From positions 1 through 42,702 of the forward strand of contig CALGEE010000385.1 of assembly GCA_937881525.1 (NCBI GenBank): a DNA stretch of 42,702 nucleotides, given 5' to 3'. The notes under the pieces are model-generated. The model did not search any database. It was not told where the DNA came from and saw only the letters and a program-made list of their open reading frames with translations. Made by a program: the position numbers and the translations under genes. Numbering within the stretch: position 1 is the stretch's first letter; each line of letters opens with the position of its first letter. This document shows, one piece after another, positions 1 to 8,139 of the stretch. This stretch comes from an uncultured Sphingomonadales bacterium. GTDB taxonomy: Bacteria; Pseudomonadota; Alphaproteobacteria; Sphingomonadales; Sphingomonadaceae.

Positions 1-160
1 TGAATACCCTCATCATTGGCTTCAGATCCTTCGCAAAGACGGCGCCCATGCCCTTTTTCTTCAAAGCGACCGCTTTAATAAAAAAGGTTTCTGCATCCAT
101 GGCATTTGCAGGGATTGAAGTTAGCAACACGCCAGTTGCTAATAGCAACGCGAATTTCAT
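1..160 (-). CDS. Small secreted protein of unknown function (partial, N-terminal part)
   Basis: This frame is too short for the ORF track. Reading the minus strand from the ATG at 158-160 gives MKFALLLATGVLLTSIPANA, a typical Sec signal peptide with an ANA cleavage site. A Lys-rich mature start (DAETFFIKAVALKKKGMG) follows and runs off the window edge with no stop. GAGG lies 8 nt upstream of the ATG, inside a perfect inverted repeat. It lies just downstream of ftsH on the same strand. I do not recognise the family; a periplasmic or exported protein is likely. Confidence 0.6.
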   Translation of the reverse strand, partial: MKFALLLATGVLLTSIPANAMDAETFFIKAVALKKKGMGAVFAKDLKPMMRVF

Positions 161-168
161 ATTGGTGA

Positions 169-205
169 CCTCAACTCTCTCACCCCAAAGGTTAAAGAGT
201 TGAGG
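169..205 (-). promoter_or_regulatory. 10-bp perfect inverted repeat covering the Shine-Dalgarno of the 1-160 gene
   Basis: CCTCAACTCT at 169-178 and AGAGTTGAGG at 196-205 are perfect reverse complements with a 17-nt loop. In the minus-strand transcript the 3' arm contains the GAGG Shine-Dalgarno of the secreted protein gene, and the hairpin sits between the ftsH stop and that gene. It could occlude ribosome binding, or act as an ftsH 3'-end structure. There is no U-run, so a classical intrinsic terminator is less likely. Confidence 0.5.
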
Positions 206-225
206 CCGCGAATGATAGCCGGAAA

Positions 226-2172
226 TTAAGCGCCTTGGGGCGTCGCGCCTCCAACTGGCGTGGACTTGCCCCGTCCTGCCTTAGGTATCGCTGTACCAAC
301 TGTCGGGATAGGCGAAGGCTTGATGACCTTGCCGTCATCCCGCTCAAACTTACCTTTTTCTAACAACTGGTTAATCTCTTCGCCGGAGAGCGTTTCGAAC
401 TCAAGCAACGCATTGGCCAACAGGTGCAATTGATTGTTATGTTCGGTCAAAAGGTCGGTAGCACGCTTATGGCCGCCCTCGACCAGCTTACGGATTTCTG
501 CATCAATCTTCTGTGCAGTTTCGTCAGACATGGCCGAACGTTGCGACATGCCATAACCGAGATAGCCTTCCTGACGCTCTTCATATTGTAGGGGCCCCAT
601 GGCGTCCGACATGCCCCATTGCGTGACCATGTCGCGCGCAAGGCTCGTTGCATATTGAATGTCGCTTGATGCGCCCGAGCTGACCTTATCATACCCAAAG
701 ATCAGTTCTTCCGCCACGCGGCCACCCATCGATACAGATAGGTTGGCGTGCATTTTGTCACGGTGGTAGCTGTAGTTATCGCGCTCTGGTAGACGCATGA
801 CCATACCCAAGGCGCGACCACGTGGAATGATAGTTGCCTTGTGTATTGGGTCAGACGCGACCTCGTGTATCGAGACGATTGCATGGCCAGCCTCATGATA
901 GGCCGTCATCTTCTTCTCGTCTTCGGTCATGACCATGGACTTACGCTCGGTGCCCATCATTACCTTGTCCTTGGCATCCTCAAACTCTTGCATGGCGACC
1001 AAGCGTTTGCCGCGACGTGCGGCAAGCAACGCCGCCTCATTCACAAGGTTTGCAAGGTCAGCGCCCGAAAAGCCTGGAGTTCCGCGTGCGATCACGCGCC
1101 CATCGACGTCGGGAGCCAATGGTACCTTCTTCATGTGCACTTCGAGGATCTTAACGCGGCCATCTATGTCAGGGCGCGGAACAACAACCTGCCTGTCAAA
1201 ACGGCCGGGACGCAGCAAGGCTGGGTCAAGGACGTCGGGCCGGTTGGTGGCAGCAACGATGATGACGCCTTCATTGGCTTCAAAACCGTCCATTTCGACC
1301 AGCAATTGGTTCAGCGTCTGTTCGCGCTCGTCATTTTGGTTACCAAGGCCTGCGCCGCGGCTACGTCCAACTGCGTCGATTTCGTCTATGAAGACAATGC
1401 ATGGCGCATTTTTCTTCGCCTGTTCAAACATGTCACGCACGCGGCTTGCGCCAACGCCTACGAACATTTCAACAAAGTCAGAACCCGAGATTGAGAAGAA
1501 CGGAACGCCAGCTTCACCGGCAATGGCGCGCGCCAGCAAAGTTTTACCTGTACCCGGTGAACCAACGAGCAATGCGCCTTTTGGAATCTTACCACCAAGG
1601 CGGCTGAACTTTTGCGGATCCTTTAGAAACTCTACGATTTCCTGCAGTTCATCGCGGGCCTCATCAATACCGGCAACATCGTCAAAGGTAACCTTGCCAT
1701 GCTTTTCGGTAAGCAATTTCGCTTTCGACTTACCAAAGCCCATTGCCCCGCTAGCGCCGCCACCCTTTTGCATCTGGCGCAGAACGATGAATGCGATGCC
1801 CAGGATCAGCAGGAACGGAAGCGCCTGATAAATCAACAACAGCAAGAGGCTTGGTTGTTCCTCCGCCTTCGCCGCTACGACCACACCCTTTTCATCAAGT
1901 AGGGGATATAGGCTCGTGTCGTTGGGGATCGGAACCGTGACGAAAGTTTCGTCATTTTGAAGCTTGCCGGTGATGCGTTCTGGCGCAATGGCAACGGACT
2001 TAACCTCACCCGCCTCAACTTTGTCCCGGAAAGACGAATAGGTGATGCCGTTGGTTGGCACCGAGGAGCCGCTGAATATCGAGGCAACAAGCAAAAGCGC
2101 CACAATGATCGCTGACCAGATAGCCATATTGCGGAGCATCGGGTTGCCTTTTGGTTCTTGTTCGTCGTTCAT
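226..2172 (-). CDS. ftsH: ATP-dependent zinc metalloprotease FtsH
   Basis: This is a membrane-anchored AAA+ protease that degrades unassembled or short-lived membrane and regulatory proteins. In ORF-track numbering there are two N-terminal membrane segments (about 17-37 and 110-133), Walker A GSPGTGKT (206-213), Walker B FIDEID, the second region of homology ending RPGRFDR, and the zinc site HEAGH (428-432). The P-loop has Ser where most FtsH have Pro. Length (about 648 aa) is normal. The track starts at a GTG at 2178, but GTG-ATG-ATG are consecutive and AAGG lies 8 nt before the last ATG, so MNDE at 2172 is preferred. It follows tilS on the same strand after about 110 nt, a common alphaproteobacterial order. 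Confidence 0.97.
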   Translation of the reverse strand: MNDEQEPKGNPMLRNMAIWSAIIVALLLVASIFSGSSVPTNGITYSSFRDKVEAGEVKSVAIAPERITGKLQNDETFVTVPIPNDTSLYPLLDEKGVVVAAKAEEQPSLLLLLIYQALPFLLILGIAFIVLRQMQKGGGASGAMGFGKSKAKLLTEKHGKVTFDDVAGIDEARDELQEIVEFLKDPQKFSRLGGKIPKGALLVGSPGTGKTLLARAIAGEAGVPFFSISGSDFVEMFVGVGASRVRDMFEQAKKNAPCIVFIDEIDAVGRSRGAGLGNQNDEREQTLNQLLVEMDGFEANEGVIIVAATNRPDVLDPALLRPGRFDRQVVVPRPDIDGRVKILEVHMKKVPLAPDVDGRVIARGTPGFSGADLANLVNEAALLAARRGKRLVAMQEFEDAKDKVMMGTERKSMVMTEDEKKMTAYHEAGHAIVSIHEVASDPIHKATIIPRGRALGMVMRLPERDNYSYHRDKMHANLSVSMGGRVAEELIFGYDKVSSGASSDIQYATSLARDMVTQWGMSDAMGPLQYEERQEGYLGYGMSQRSAMSDETAQKIDAEIRKLVEGGHKRATDLLTEHNNQLHLLANALLEFETLSGEEINQLLEKGKFERDDGKVIKPSPIPTVGTAIPKAGRGKSTPVGGATPQGA

Positions 2173-2284
2173 CATCACTGCCTTGATTAGCGCCCGTGCA
2201 AAATGCGCGGGAGTACGACGCTAATGTAGGCGCGAATATGTGAATGACAATATAGGGATTGGCAAATTTATAGTCTGTGGATGT

Positions 2285-3232
2285 TTACGTTCGCCGAGGG
2301 CGCGCGATAGAAAACTGCCACTGTTTTCCGCCCGTGCATTTGACGTTGCCAATTGTTGCGGTGCGCATGTCGGTCAGGGCAATCAGCAATCGGTCGATAG
2401 CGTCGCCACGTGTCGTAATGTCAGGGTCTAACGCCTCAAGGCAGCGCAATAAAAGACGCCTTCTTAAAGCATTCGGCAGGTCTTGCGCGTCGCAAAAAAC
2501 CATACCAGCTTCGCGGGTAATTCTGTGTTCTGCAAGCTCGTCCGTCATCCAGGTCAGGGCGTCGGCTGCTTCGGCCAAAGCGGCTGCGGTGCGTCCCGCC
2601 CGGTCGGTACGAAAGGGATGCGCCGTGCTGGCCAGCCAGTTCCGCATGGCGACGCGGTCAAAGGCTGCGTTGGCGTTGCTAGGATCATCGACTGTCTGCA
2701 CAGCAGCATGTGCGCAGATGTCGATGAGCTCAGCCTTGCTAAAATCTAAAAGTGGACGGACAACGCGACCATTGCGGGCCCGAATGGCGGATAATCCGTC
2801 GACGCCGCTGCCTCTTGCCAGCCGCATCAACAGGGTTTCCAATTGATCATCCGCATGGTGTGCGGTGGCGATATATTTGCAGTTTTCCGCATCAGCGGCG
2901 CGCTCTAACAATGCATAGCGCGCAACCCGCGCCGATGATTGGATATTGCCACTTATGGCGGCATTTGGCGTCAGAATGACATGTGGAACGCCCAAATCCT
3001 CGCAAACGCTGTGGACATATCGCGCCTCATCCGCTGCCTCTGGCCGTAATTGATGATCAACTGTCGCGGCCACCAATTTTCCAGGCAACACCGCCTGCGC
3101 CAGCAAAAGCAAAGCCAAGCTGTCCGGTCCACCAGACACGGCGCAGAGCAGCCTGTCTCGCTCGGCAACCTGCACAGTGCCTAAGGCAGTTCTAAACCGG
3201 TCAAGAATGACCGGATCGAGGGTTACTTGCAC
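2285..3232 (-). CDS. tilS: tRNA(Ile)-lysidine synthetase TilS
   Basis: TilS makes lysidine at C34 of tRNA-Ile(CAU) using ATP and lysine, so the tRNA reads AUA instead of AUG. The N-terminal PP-loop motif SGGPDSLALLLL and the downstream TAHHADDQLETLLMRLARGSG block are diagnostic of the N-type ATP pyrophosphatase fold. At 315 aa it is a short form without the long C-terminal region of E. coli TilS. It starts with GTG and overlaps the end of the cpoB gene by 10 nt, suggesting translational coupling. ftsH follows downstream. The identification is firm. Confidence 0.93.
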   Translation of the reverse strand: MQVTLDPVILDRFRTALGTVQVAERDRLLCAVSGGPDSLALLLLAQAVLPGKLVAATVDHQLRPEAADEARYVHSVCEDLGVPHVILTPNAAISGNIQSSARVARYALLERAADAENCKYIATAHHADDQLETLLMRLARGSGVDGLSAIRARNGRVVRPLLDFSKAELIDICAHAAVQTVDDPSNANAAFDRVAMRNWLASTAHPFRTDRAGRTAAALAEAADALTWMTDELAEHRITREAGMVFCDAQDLPNALRRRLLLRCLEALDPDITTRGDAIDRLLIALTDMRTATIGNVKCTGGKQWQFSIARPRRT

Positions 3233-4140
3233 TTCGCCCGTGTTTTGCCCGCCGCGATGCGTTCTACCAGCCGACTGGGGACAGCATCAGGATAAGCCCT
3301 TTCCAGTTCGCCAAAGGCTTCACAGGCTTCGGCTGTTTTGCTGAGATCCGTCAACGCAGAGCCAAGGAAAAACAGACTGTCGGGTGCGCGGTTGCCGCGC
3401 GGTTCGGTGTTGTAATTGTCGAAGAATACCTTGGCAGCAGTCGCCGGTTTTTTGTCATCCAACCATGCGCGCCCTAACAAATTGCGCGCATAGCTGGCGC
3501 GCTTGTGTTTCGGAAATTTGGTTAAGGTTTCTTCCAGGGTCGCTTGCGCTTCAGGATAGAATTTGGCTTCCCACAATCTGTATCCATAGGTGTAGCCGTC
3601 CTCGAACATATCGCCTGTGGCGGGGCGTTCTACGGCAGTAACCGCAGCGATGCGCGCTGGATTTGGCTTAGCGGTCACAGCGGGCTTGCCCGTCGCAACA
3701 ACTGGCTTGGGTTTTGGTAGCGTGACTGCGGCAGCGGCTGGCGCAGCCGCGGGCATAACAGCTTCTGTCTGCGCTGCATGCGCTGCATGCGCTGCCATTT
3801 GCGTTTCGATAGCTTTCAACCTGCCCTCAAGTCCACGCATACCATTGCCTTGCAACTCTACTTGCCCGGTCAAGGTTGCAAGCTGTGCCTCAAGTGCATC
3901 GACCCGTGCAGTTAAATCAGCAGTGGCGCTTGTGGAACTTGTGGTTGGCGCGGGTGCAGTTTGTGATGGAATTTCAGGTTCGACAAATTTACCGGCGCCA
4001 TTTGGGAATACCTGACGCTGCACAGCGCGCATTTCTTTCTCGAGCTTGCCGACGCGCCCATCGATGTTTGCGTCTTGCGCAAATACAGGCGTGCTGAGTG
4101 CCAATGTTACGCTGCTGATGATGGCGAACCGATAATTCAT
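3223..4140 (-). CDS. cpoB: Tol-Pal-associated periplasmic TPR protein CpoB/YbgF
   Basis: CpoB coordinates outer-membrane constriction and peptidoglycan synthesis with the Tol-Pal system. The track ORF begins too far upstream; the ATG at 4140 has GGAAG 7 nt before it and encodes a clean signal peptide (MNYRFAIISSVTLALSTPVFA). After it comes a short coiled coil (GRVGKLEKEMRAVQRQVF), a second heptad-like region, an Ala/Pro/Lys-rich linker and a C-terminal TPR domain with paired helices (FEDGYTYGYRLWEAKFYPEA, YARNLLGRAWLDD). A 9-bp repeat, CGCTGCATG, encodes an AAHAAHAA run in the linker. tilS overlaps its 3' end; no tol or pal gene is in the window. Confidence 0.88.
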   Translation of the reverse strand: MNYRFAIISSVTLALSTPVFAQDANIDGRVGKLEKEMRAVQRQVFPNGAGKFVEPEIPSQTAPAPTTSSTSATADLTARVDALEAQLATLTGQVELQGNGMRGLEGRLKAIETQMAAHAAHAAQTEAVMPAAAPAAAAVTLPKPKPVVATGKPAVTAKPNPARIAAVTAVERPATGDMFEDGYTYGYRLWEAKFYPEAQATLEETLTKFPKHKRASYARNLLGRAWLDDKKPATAAKVFFDNYNTEPRGNRAPDSLFFLGSALTDLSKTAEACEAFGELERAYPDAVPSRLVERIAAGKTRAKCK

Positions 4141-4267
4141 TGTGTTACTTCCATTTACCAAACGTCGACACCTTATAGCTGACTGGAACTCTGCAATAAA
4201 GGCCCATCGCTTAATTTCGGAGTAACCAACTTCAAATTTATCGGAGTTTCGGCTTCTATGACTAAAT

Positions 4268-5068
4268 TCAGGGGTCCGATGGGGCTGGGATTGATGCATG
4301 GGCAAGCAGATCCTGTGCACTTATACCAATGTCGGCGATGGTTTTATCGGGTGCGCCAAGCTGCGGCACTGCTTTCCCGCCAACGGTGATGTCCAGCAGT
4401 TGCGGACGTCCCGTCACGATCATTGGCTTGTTGACATCCTGAGGAACAGTGAAACTGTCGCCTTTTACCATTTCTTTTTCAAAAAGCCGAGTTTGGTCTG
4501 CATCGTAGATTTTAACCCACACATTTCCTGTCGCGGTCAAAACCACAGCGCCGTTGCGGCTGGTCCCCGCAGGCTTCGGCTGAGCCACGGTTTGCCGCGC
4601 GACTGGCTGAGGCGAAGTCACAGCCTGCGTTAAGGTCACGCTTCTGAATACCAGATAAGCAGCCAGAACAACGGCCGCAATTGCAGCGGCCGTCCATGCT
4701 AATGTTTTGGATGGGACGCGTGCTGGGTCCGCCGGTTTGTAATTTTGAAGTGGCGCTTGATATCCCTGATGCCCGCTGCGCGAGAATTCGGCGCGCAATG
4801 CGTTGACTGTCGCGATCTCGTCAAGGTCCACGGCGCGGGCATATGACCGCACGAAACCAATCGTATATGTTTGACCGGGCAGCGCGCCGAATTGAGATTG
4901 TTCAATAGACTCCAAATGACGCATGGGCACACGCGTCTTTGCCGCAACGCTGGAAAGGGTAATGCCTAACTGTTCGCGGGCAGACTTAAGGAGTTCGCCG
5001 ACCGTTTTTGGTACAGCTTCGACAGGGGGGATTTCGTCTACTGCATTCTTCACGACCTGATACCCCAC
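4268..5068 (-). CDS. RodZ-like helix-turn-helix membrane protein with DUF4115 domain
   Basis: The architecture is that of RodZ. An N-terminal XRE-type HTH (about 25-90: LLKSAREQLGITLSSVAAKT, then LPGQTYTIGFVRSYARAVDLD) is followed by a Lys/Arg-rich linker, one membrane segment (AWTAAAIAAVVLAAYLVF, about 124-142) and a periplasmic beta-rich domain (VWVKIYDADQTRLFEKEMVKGDSF). RodZ links MreB to the elongasome and supports rod shape; the family is known, the role here is inferred. The start is uncertain: GTG at 5068 is used, but GTG at 5053 also fits. It lies between ptsP and cpoB, same strand, with gaps of about 90 and 130 nt. Confidence 0.82.
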   Translation of the reverse strand: MGYQVVKNAVDEIPPVEAVPKTVGELLKSAREQLGITLSSVAAKTRVPMRHLESIEQSQFGALPGQTYTIGFVRSYARAVDLDEIATVNALRAEFSRSGHQGYQAPLQNYKPADPARVPSKTLAWTAAAIAAVVLAAYLVFRSVTLTQAVTSPQPVARQTVAQPKPAGTSRNGAVVLTATGNVWVKIYDADQTRLFEKEMVKGDSFTVPQDVNKPMIVTGRPQLLDITVGGKAVPQLGAPDKTIADIGISAQDLLAHASIPAPSDP

Positions 5069-5154
5069 CTTTGCGCGCAGTCATGCAGATAATGGGCATC
5101 CTACGCATAATGTCAACGTTGATTGCGGAAACTCATCATTCAAAATCAATTGGT

Positions 5155-7419
5155 TCAGCCTATTTCGATACCTTGACTATTTGCCCATGCTGTTAGCGAT
5201 TCGCGCAGGTTTTCGGTGGGAGCATTCAGCAATTCGTCCATCTTCGGCCGAATGTCCGAATGGTTGGTAGAGCGTATCATGGCTTTGATTGGGCCAACCG
5301 CAGCAGGCGTGATCGATAAACGGTGAATACCAACCCCGATTAGGGCAAGTGCCTCAAGTGTTCGCCCGCCCATTTCCCCGCATACGGCGACATCAACGTC
5401 ATGGCCCTCCGTCGCTTTGACGACCCGCCGGATAAAGCGTAAAATGGCAGGGCTTAACCAATCATAACGTTCGGCCAATCTGGGATCGGCCCGATCTGCG
5501 GCAAACAGAAACTGGGTTAGATCATTTGTGCCAATCGACAGAAAGTTGATCTTCGGCAGCAAGATATCCAAAGTCTCCGCCAGTGCCGGCACTTCAAGCA
5601 TTGCACCGTATCGGATTTTGTTGGGCAACAGTTTCTTTTGCTTGCTTAGAAACGCAATCTGTCCTTCGAAAATAGCCTTAGCCGCATCGAATTCCCAAGG
5701 TTCGGACACCATTGGAAACATGACATTCAGTGTGCGACCAGCTGCGGCCTCGATCAAGGCGCGTGCCTGTGCCTTCATTAAACCGGCGTGATCAAGCGAC
5801 AGGCGGAGTGCGCGCCAGCCAAGCGCGGGATTTTCCTCTTCGCTGGCCTCATCTTTAAGATAAGGCAGCACCTTGTCGCCGCCGATATCCAGTGTACGAA
5901 AAATAACGGGTTTGTCGCCAGCCGCGTCCAACACATCGCGATAGAAACGCTGCTGCCGTTCACGTTGTGGCAACGTGGCGGAGATCAGGAACTGGAACTC
6001 GGTCCTAAACAAGCCAACGCCTTCGGCCCCCGTTGTCGCCAAAGCTGACATGTCATCGCGTAAGCCAGCGTTGATCATTAAAGTAACCGGCACGCCGTCC
6101 GTGGTGACCGATGCCGCGTCGCGCATCGAAGCATAACGCGCTTTTTTCTTTTGCCGATCAATCAGGTCGTGCTGAAAAATCTCTTCGGCGGCTGAAGATG
6201 GCCGTACAATTACGCTTTTGTCATCCGCGTTCAGCAAAAGCATGTCGCCGTCGTGTACTTTATGGCGAATGCCGCGCACTCGGCCAAGAACGGGAATGCC
6301 CATCGCTCTGGCAACAATTACCACATGGGCCGTGAGCGAGCCTTCTTCGAGAACCACACCGCGCAGCCGCCGTTTGTCATATTCCAGCAATTCGGCTGGC
6401 CCCAGATTCCGCGCAATCAGGATCGAGTCTCTTTTCAAACCAAGCTGCGCCGCAGTACTCATCTGGCCAGACACGATGCGGAGCAATCTGTTGGAAAGAT
6501 CCTCTAGGTCATGCATGCGATCCGCAAGCAGCGGATCATCAATCTGACGCATGCGCATGCGGGTGCGTTGCTGAACGCGTTCAATGGCTGCCTCGGCAGT
6601 TAGGCCACTGTCGATTGCCTCATTAATCCGGCGGCTCCAGCCTTCGTCATACGCAAACATCTTGTACGTCGCGATGACCTCTTCATGCTCGCCACCCGTA
6701 CCGAAATCAATTTGGCTCGCAATGCGGTCAATTTGTTCACGCATTTTGTCAAAGGCTGAATATACGCGCTGGCGCTCTGCCTCAACATCTTCGGCAACGG
6801 TGTGTTCGATGCGCACATTGGGCTGATGGAAAATCGCAACGCCAGCGGCTGCCCCCTTAACAAGTAGCAGGCCAGTGAGACTAATAGTACCAGTCTCATT
6901 GCCACCACGTGCGCTTGGTTCGTCAATTAAATCAGCATTTGCGATTAGCTCAGACAGGACCATTGCGACGGTCTGCAACGCCTCAATTTCGATTTCCTCA
7001 TATTTGCGCGGCTCGACATGTTGAACCGCGAGCACGCCCACCGCGCTTTCGGAACGGACAATCGGGACACCTGCAAAGCTGTGAAAACGCTCTTCGCCGG
7101 TTTCGGGCACATACCGAAAATTGGGATGTGCCGCCGCTTCATCAAGGTTTAGCGTTTCGACATTTTCGGCAATAGTGCCGACAAGACCTTCGCCCAGTTC
7201 CAAACGGGTAACGTGAACGGCTGCTTGGTTCAACCCGCGCGTAGCGAACAACTCAAGCGCGCCATCCCGCAACAAATAAATCGAACAGACCTCACTAGAG
7301 ACCGCCTCACCAATAATATTGACGACATGGTTCAGCTTTCCCTGAGCATGGTTCTTTGAGGCCATCACCTCATGAAGACCAGTCAGGATGTTACGGGCAG
7401 AACGGGTAGCGTTTTCCAT
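5155..7419 (-). CDS. ptsP: Phosphoenolpyruvate-protein phosphotransferase PtsP (enzyme I-Ntr)
   Basis: PtsP is the first enzyme of the nitrogen PTS and takes phosphate from PEP to pass to NPr. An N-terminal GAF domain (about 1-165) precedes the enzyme I domains. The phosphohistidine region is SLTAHVVIVARAMGIPVLG. PEP-binding motifs follow: GVGLFRTEFQFL, DIGGDK, NPALGWRALR, GTNDLTQF and CGEMGGR. The GAF domain distinguishes it from sugar-PTS PtsI. The track starts at GTG 7428; ATG 7419 (MENATRSARNIL) is more natural, but no strong Shine-Dalgarno decides it. No EIIA-Ntr or HPr gene is nearby, so signalling partners are elsewhere. Confidence 0.94.
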   Translation of the reverse strand: MENATRSARNILTGLHEVMASKNHAQGKLNHVVNIIGEAVSSEVCSIYLLRDGALELFATRGLNQAAVHVTRLELGEGLVGTIAENVETLNLDEAAAHPNFRYVPETGEERFHSFAGVPIVRSESAVGVLAVQHVEPRKYEEIEIEALQTVAMVLSELIANADLIDEPSARGGNETGTISLTGLLLVKGAAAGVAIFHQPNVRIEHTVAEDVEAERQRVYSAFDKMREQIDRIASQIDFGTGGEHEEVIATYKMFAYDEGWSRRINEAIDSGLTAEAAIERVQQRTRMRMRQIDDPLLADRMHDLEDLSNRLLRIVSGQMSTAAQLGLKRDSILIARNLGPAELLEYDKRRLRGVVLEEGSLTAHVVIVARAMGIPVLGRVRGIRHKVHDGDMLLLNADDKSVIVRPSSAAEEIFQHDLIDRQKKKARYASMRDAASVTTDGVPVTLMINAGLRDDMSALATTGAEGVGLFRTEFQFLISATLPQRERQQRFYRDVLDAAGDKPVIFRTLDIGGDKVLPYLKDEASEEENPALGWRALRLSLDHAGLMKAQARALIEAAAGRTLNVMFPMVSEPWEFDAAKAIFEGQIAFLSKQKKLLPNKIRYGAMLEVPALAETLDILLPKINFLSIGTNDLTQFLFAADRADPRLAERYDWLSPAILRFIRRVVKATEGHDVDVAVCGEMGGRTLEALALIGVGIHRLSITPAAVGPIKAMIRSTNHSDIRPKMDELLNAPTENLRESLTAWANSQGIEIG

Positions 7420-7478
7420 AAACGGCACTTAGCAGAGACCTTAAAGGCAAGCGATACCCTGCATGAAATTATTCGTAG

Positions 7479-7649
7479 TCAGCCAGTTAAGGAAGACTCA
7501 TGCATAAGCACATCTTTAAGATGTAGTTTCTGCTTTTTCAGATTGAGAATAATTTTGCTGTCGGGAGACGGTCTGCTCTCTTCACGCTCTAGTTTTTGTT
7601 CGAGTGCGGCATGCTTGTTACGAAGCGCGGACAGATGATTATTAATCAC
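7479..7649 (-). CDS. DUF465 (YdcH-like) small coiled-coil protein
   Basis: A 56-aa charged helical protein with the DUF465 pattern: HLSALRNKHAALEQKLEREE, then a P-D segment, then LKKQKLHLKDVL. The ORF-track start (TTG 7679) is unlikely. The GTG at 7649 has GGAG 6 nt upstream and gives the family's usual N-terminus. DUF465 proteins are small soluble alpha-helical hairpins of unknown function, common in alphaproteobacteria. It is divergent from a second DUF465 gene about 170 nt away, which suggests a shared control region. Confidence 0.75.
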   Translation of the reverse strand: MINNHLSALRNKHAALEQKLEREESRPSPDSKIILNLKKQKLHLKDVLMHESSLTG

Positions 7650-7819
7650 ATCATTCTCCTTCGGTATGAGACTCGGCAATCTGCAGCTACGAGTAAATCA
7701 TGAAACCAAACACGAGTCTTGCCCAAAATGATCGTTCTGGCCCGCTAAAAAACCAACTCTCGCCAAACTACCCGTTTTTTAACGATGACTTGTTTGCTGC
7801 ACTCTGTTTAGTAGGGCTC

Positions 7820-8017
7820 ATGAACGATGACGGTTATCAGCAGCAGCTTGAACAATTGAAGATTGAACACCGGGCTCTCGACGATGCCATCCGAGCACTC
7901 ACTGCGCAAACCTTGGTCGACCAACTTCAGATCGCCCGACTTAAAAAGAAAAAACTGATATTGAAAGACCGCATCATGCGCCTTGAAGATCAGTTGGTGC
8001 CCGACATCCTTGCTTAG
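7820..8017 (+). CDS. DUF465 (YdcH-like) small protein, second copy
   Basis: The C-terminal 65 residues carry the DUF465 signature (QQLEQLKIEHRALDDAIRAL, then DQLQIARLKKKKLILKDRI). The track ORF adds 40 N-terminal residues that look non-helical and unlike the family, so ATG 7820 is preferred, with AGGG just upstream. Its sequence differs clearly from the neighbouring DUF465 gene, so this is an old paralogue pair and not a recent duplication. Function is unknown. Confidence 0.72.
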   Translation: MNDDGYQQQLEQLKIEHRALDDAIRALTAQTLVDQLQIARLKKKKLILKDRIMRLEDQLVPDILA

Positions 8018-8139
8018 GCCGCTGGCTGCGTGGTTACTAAATCGGAAGGCGCTGCGTGCAGGCGAAAGTTCTGAGGCGGAACCTTCAGAGACTCAACGGA
8101 CCTTGGTCATGCGATGCGTGAACGCTTGCAGTCGCCCTC

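Noticed and set aside
929-1828. Long plus-strand ORF (299 aa) opposite ftsH
   Set aside because: It is the antisense shadow of a clearly real ftsH and has the low-complexity Ser/Arg/Pro composition of shadow frames.
2220-2284. CCCTATATTG before ftsH as a heat-shock (sigma-32) -10 box
   Set aside because: ftsH is heat-regulated in E. coli, but no CTTG -35 lies at the right spacing, so I cannot support a sigma-32 promoter.
3774-3800. CGCTGCATG tandem repeat in cpoB
   Set aside because: It is a short in-frame repeat coding an Ala/His linker segment; unremarkable in a low-complexity linker.
8068-8082. GTTC-N7-GAAC near the end of the second DUF465 gene
   Set aside because: The halves are inverted, not direct repeats, so this is not the alphaproteobacterial LexA geometry. 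It lies between a gene end and a convergent gene, not at a promoter.
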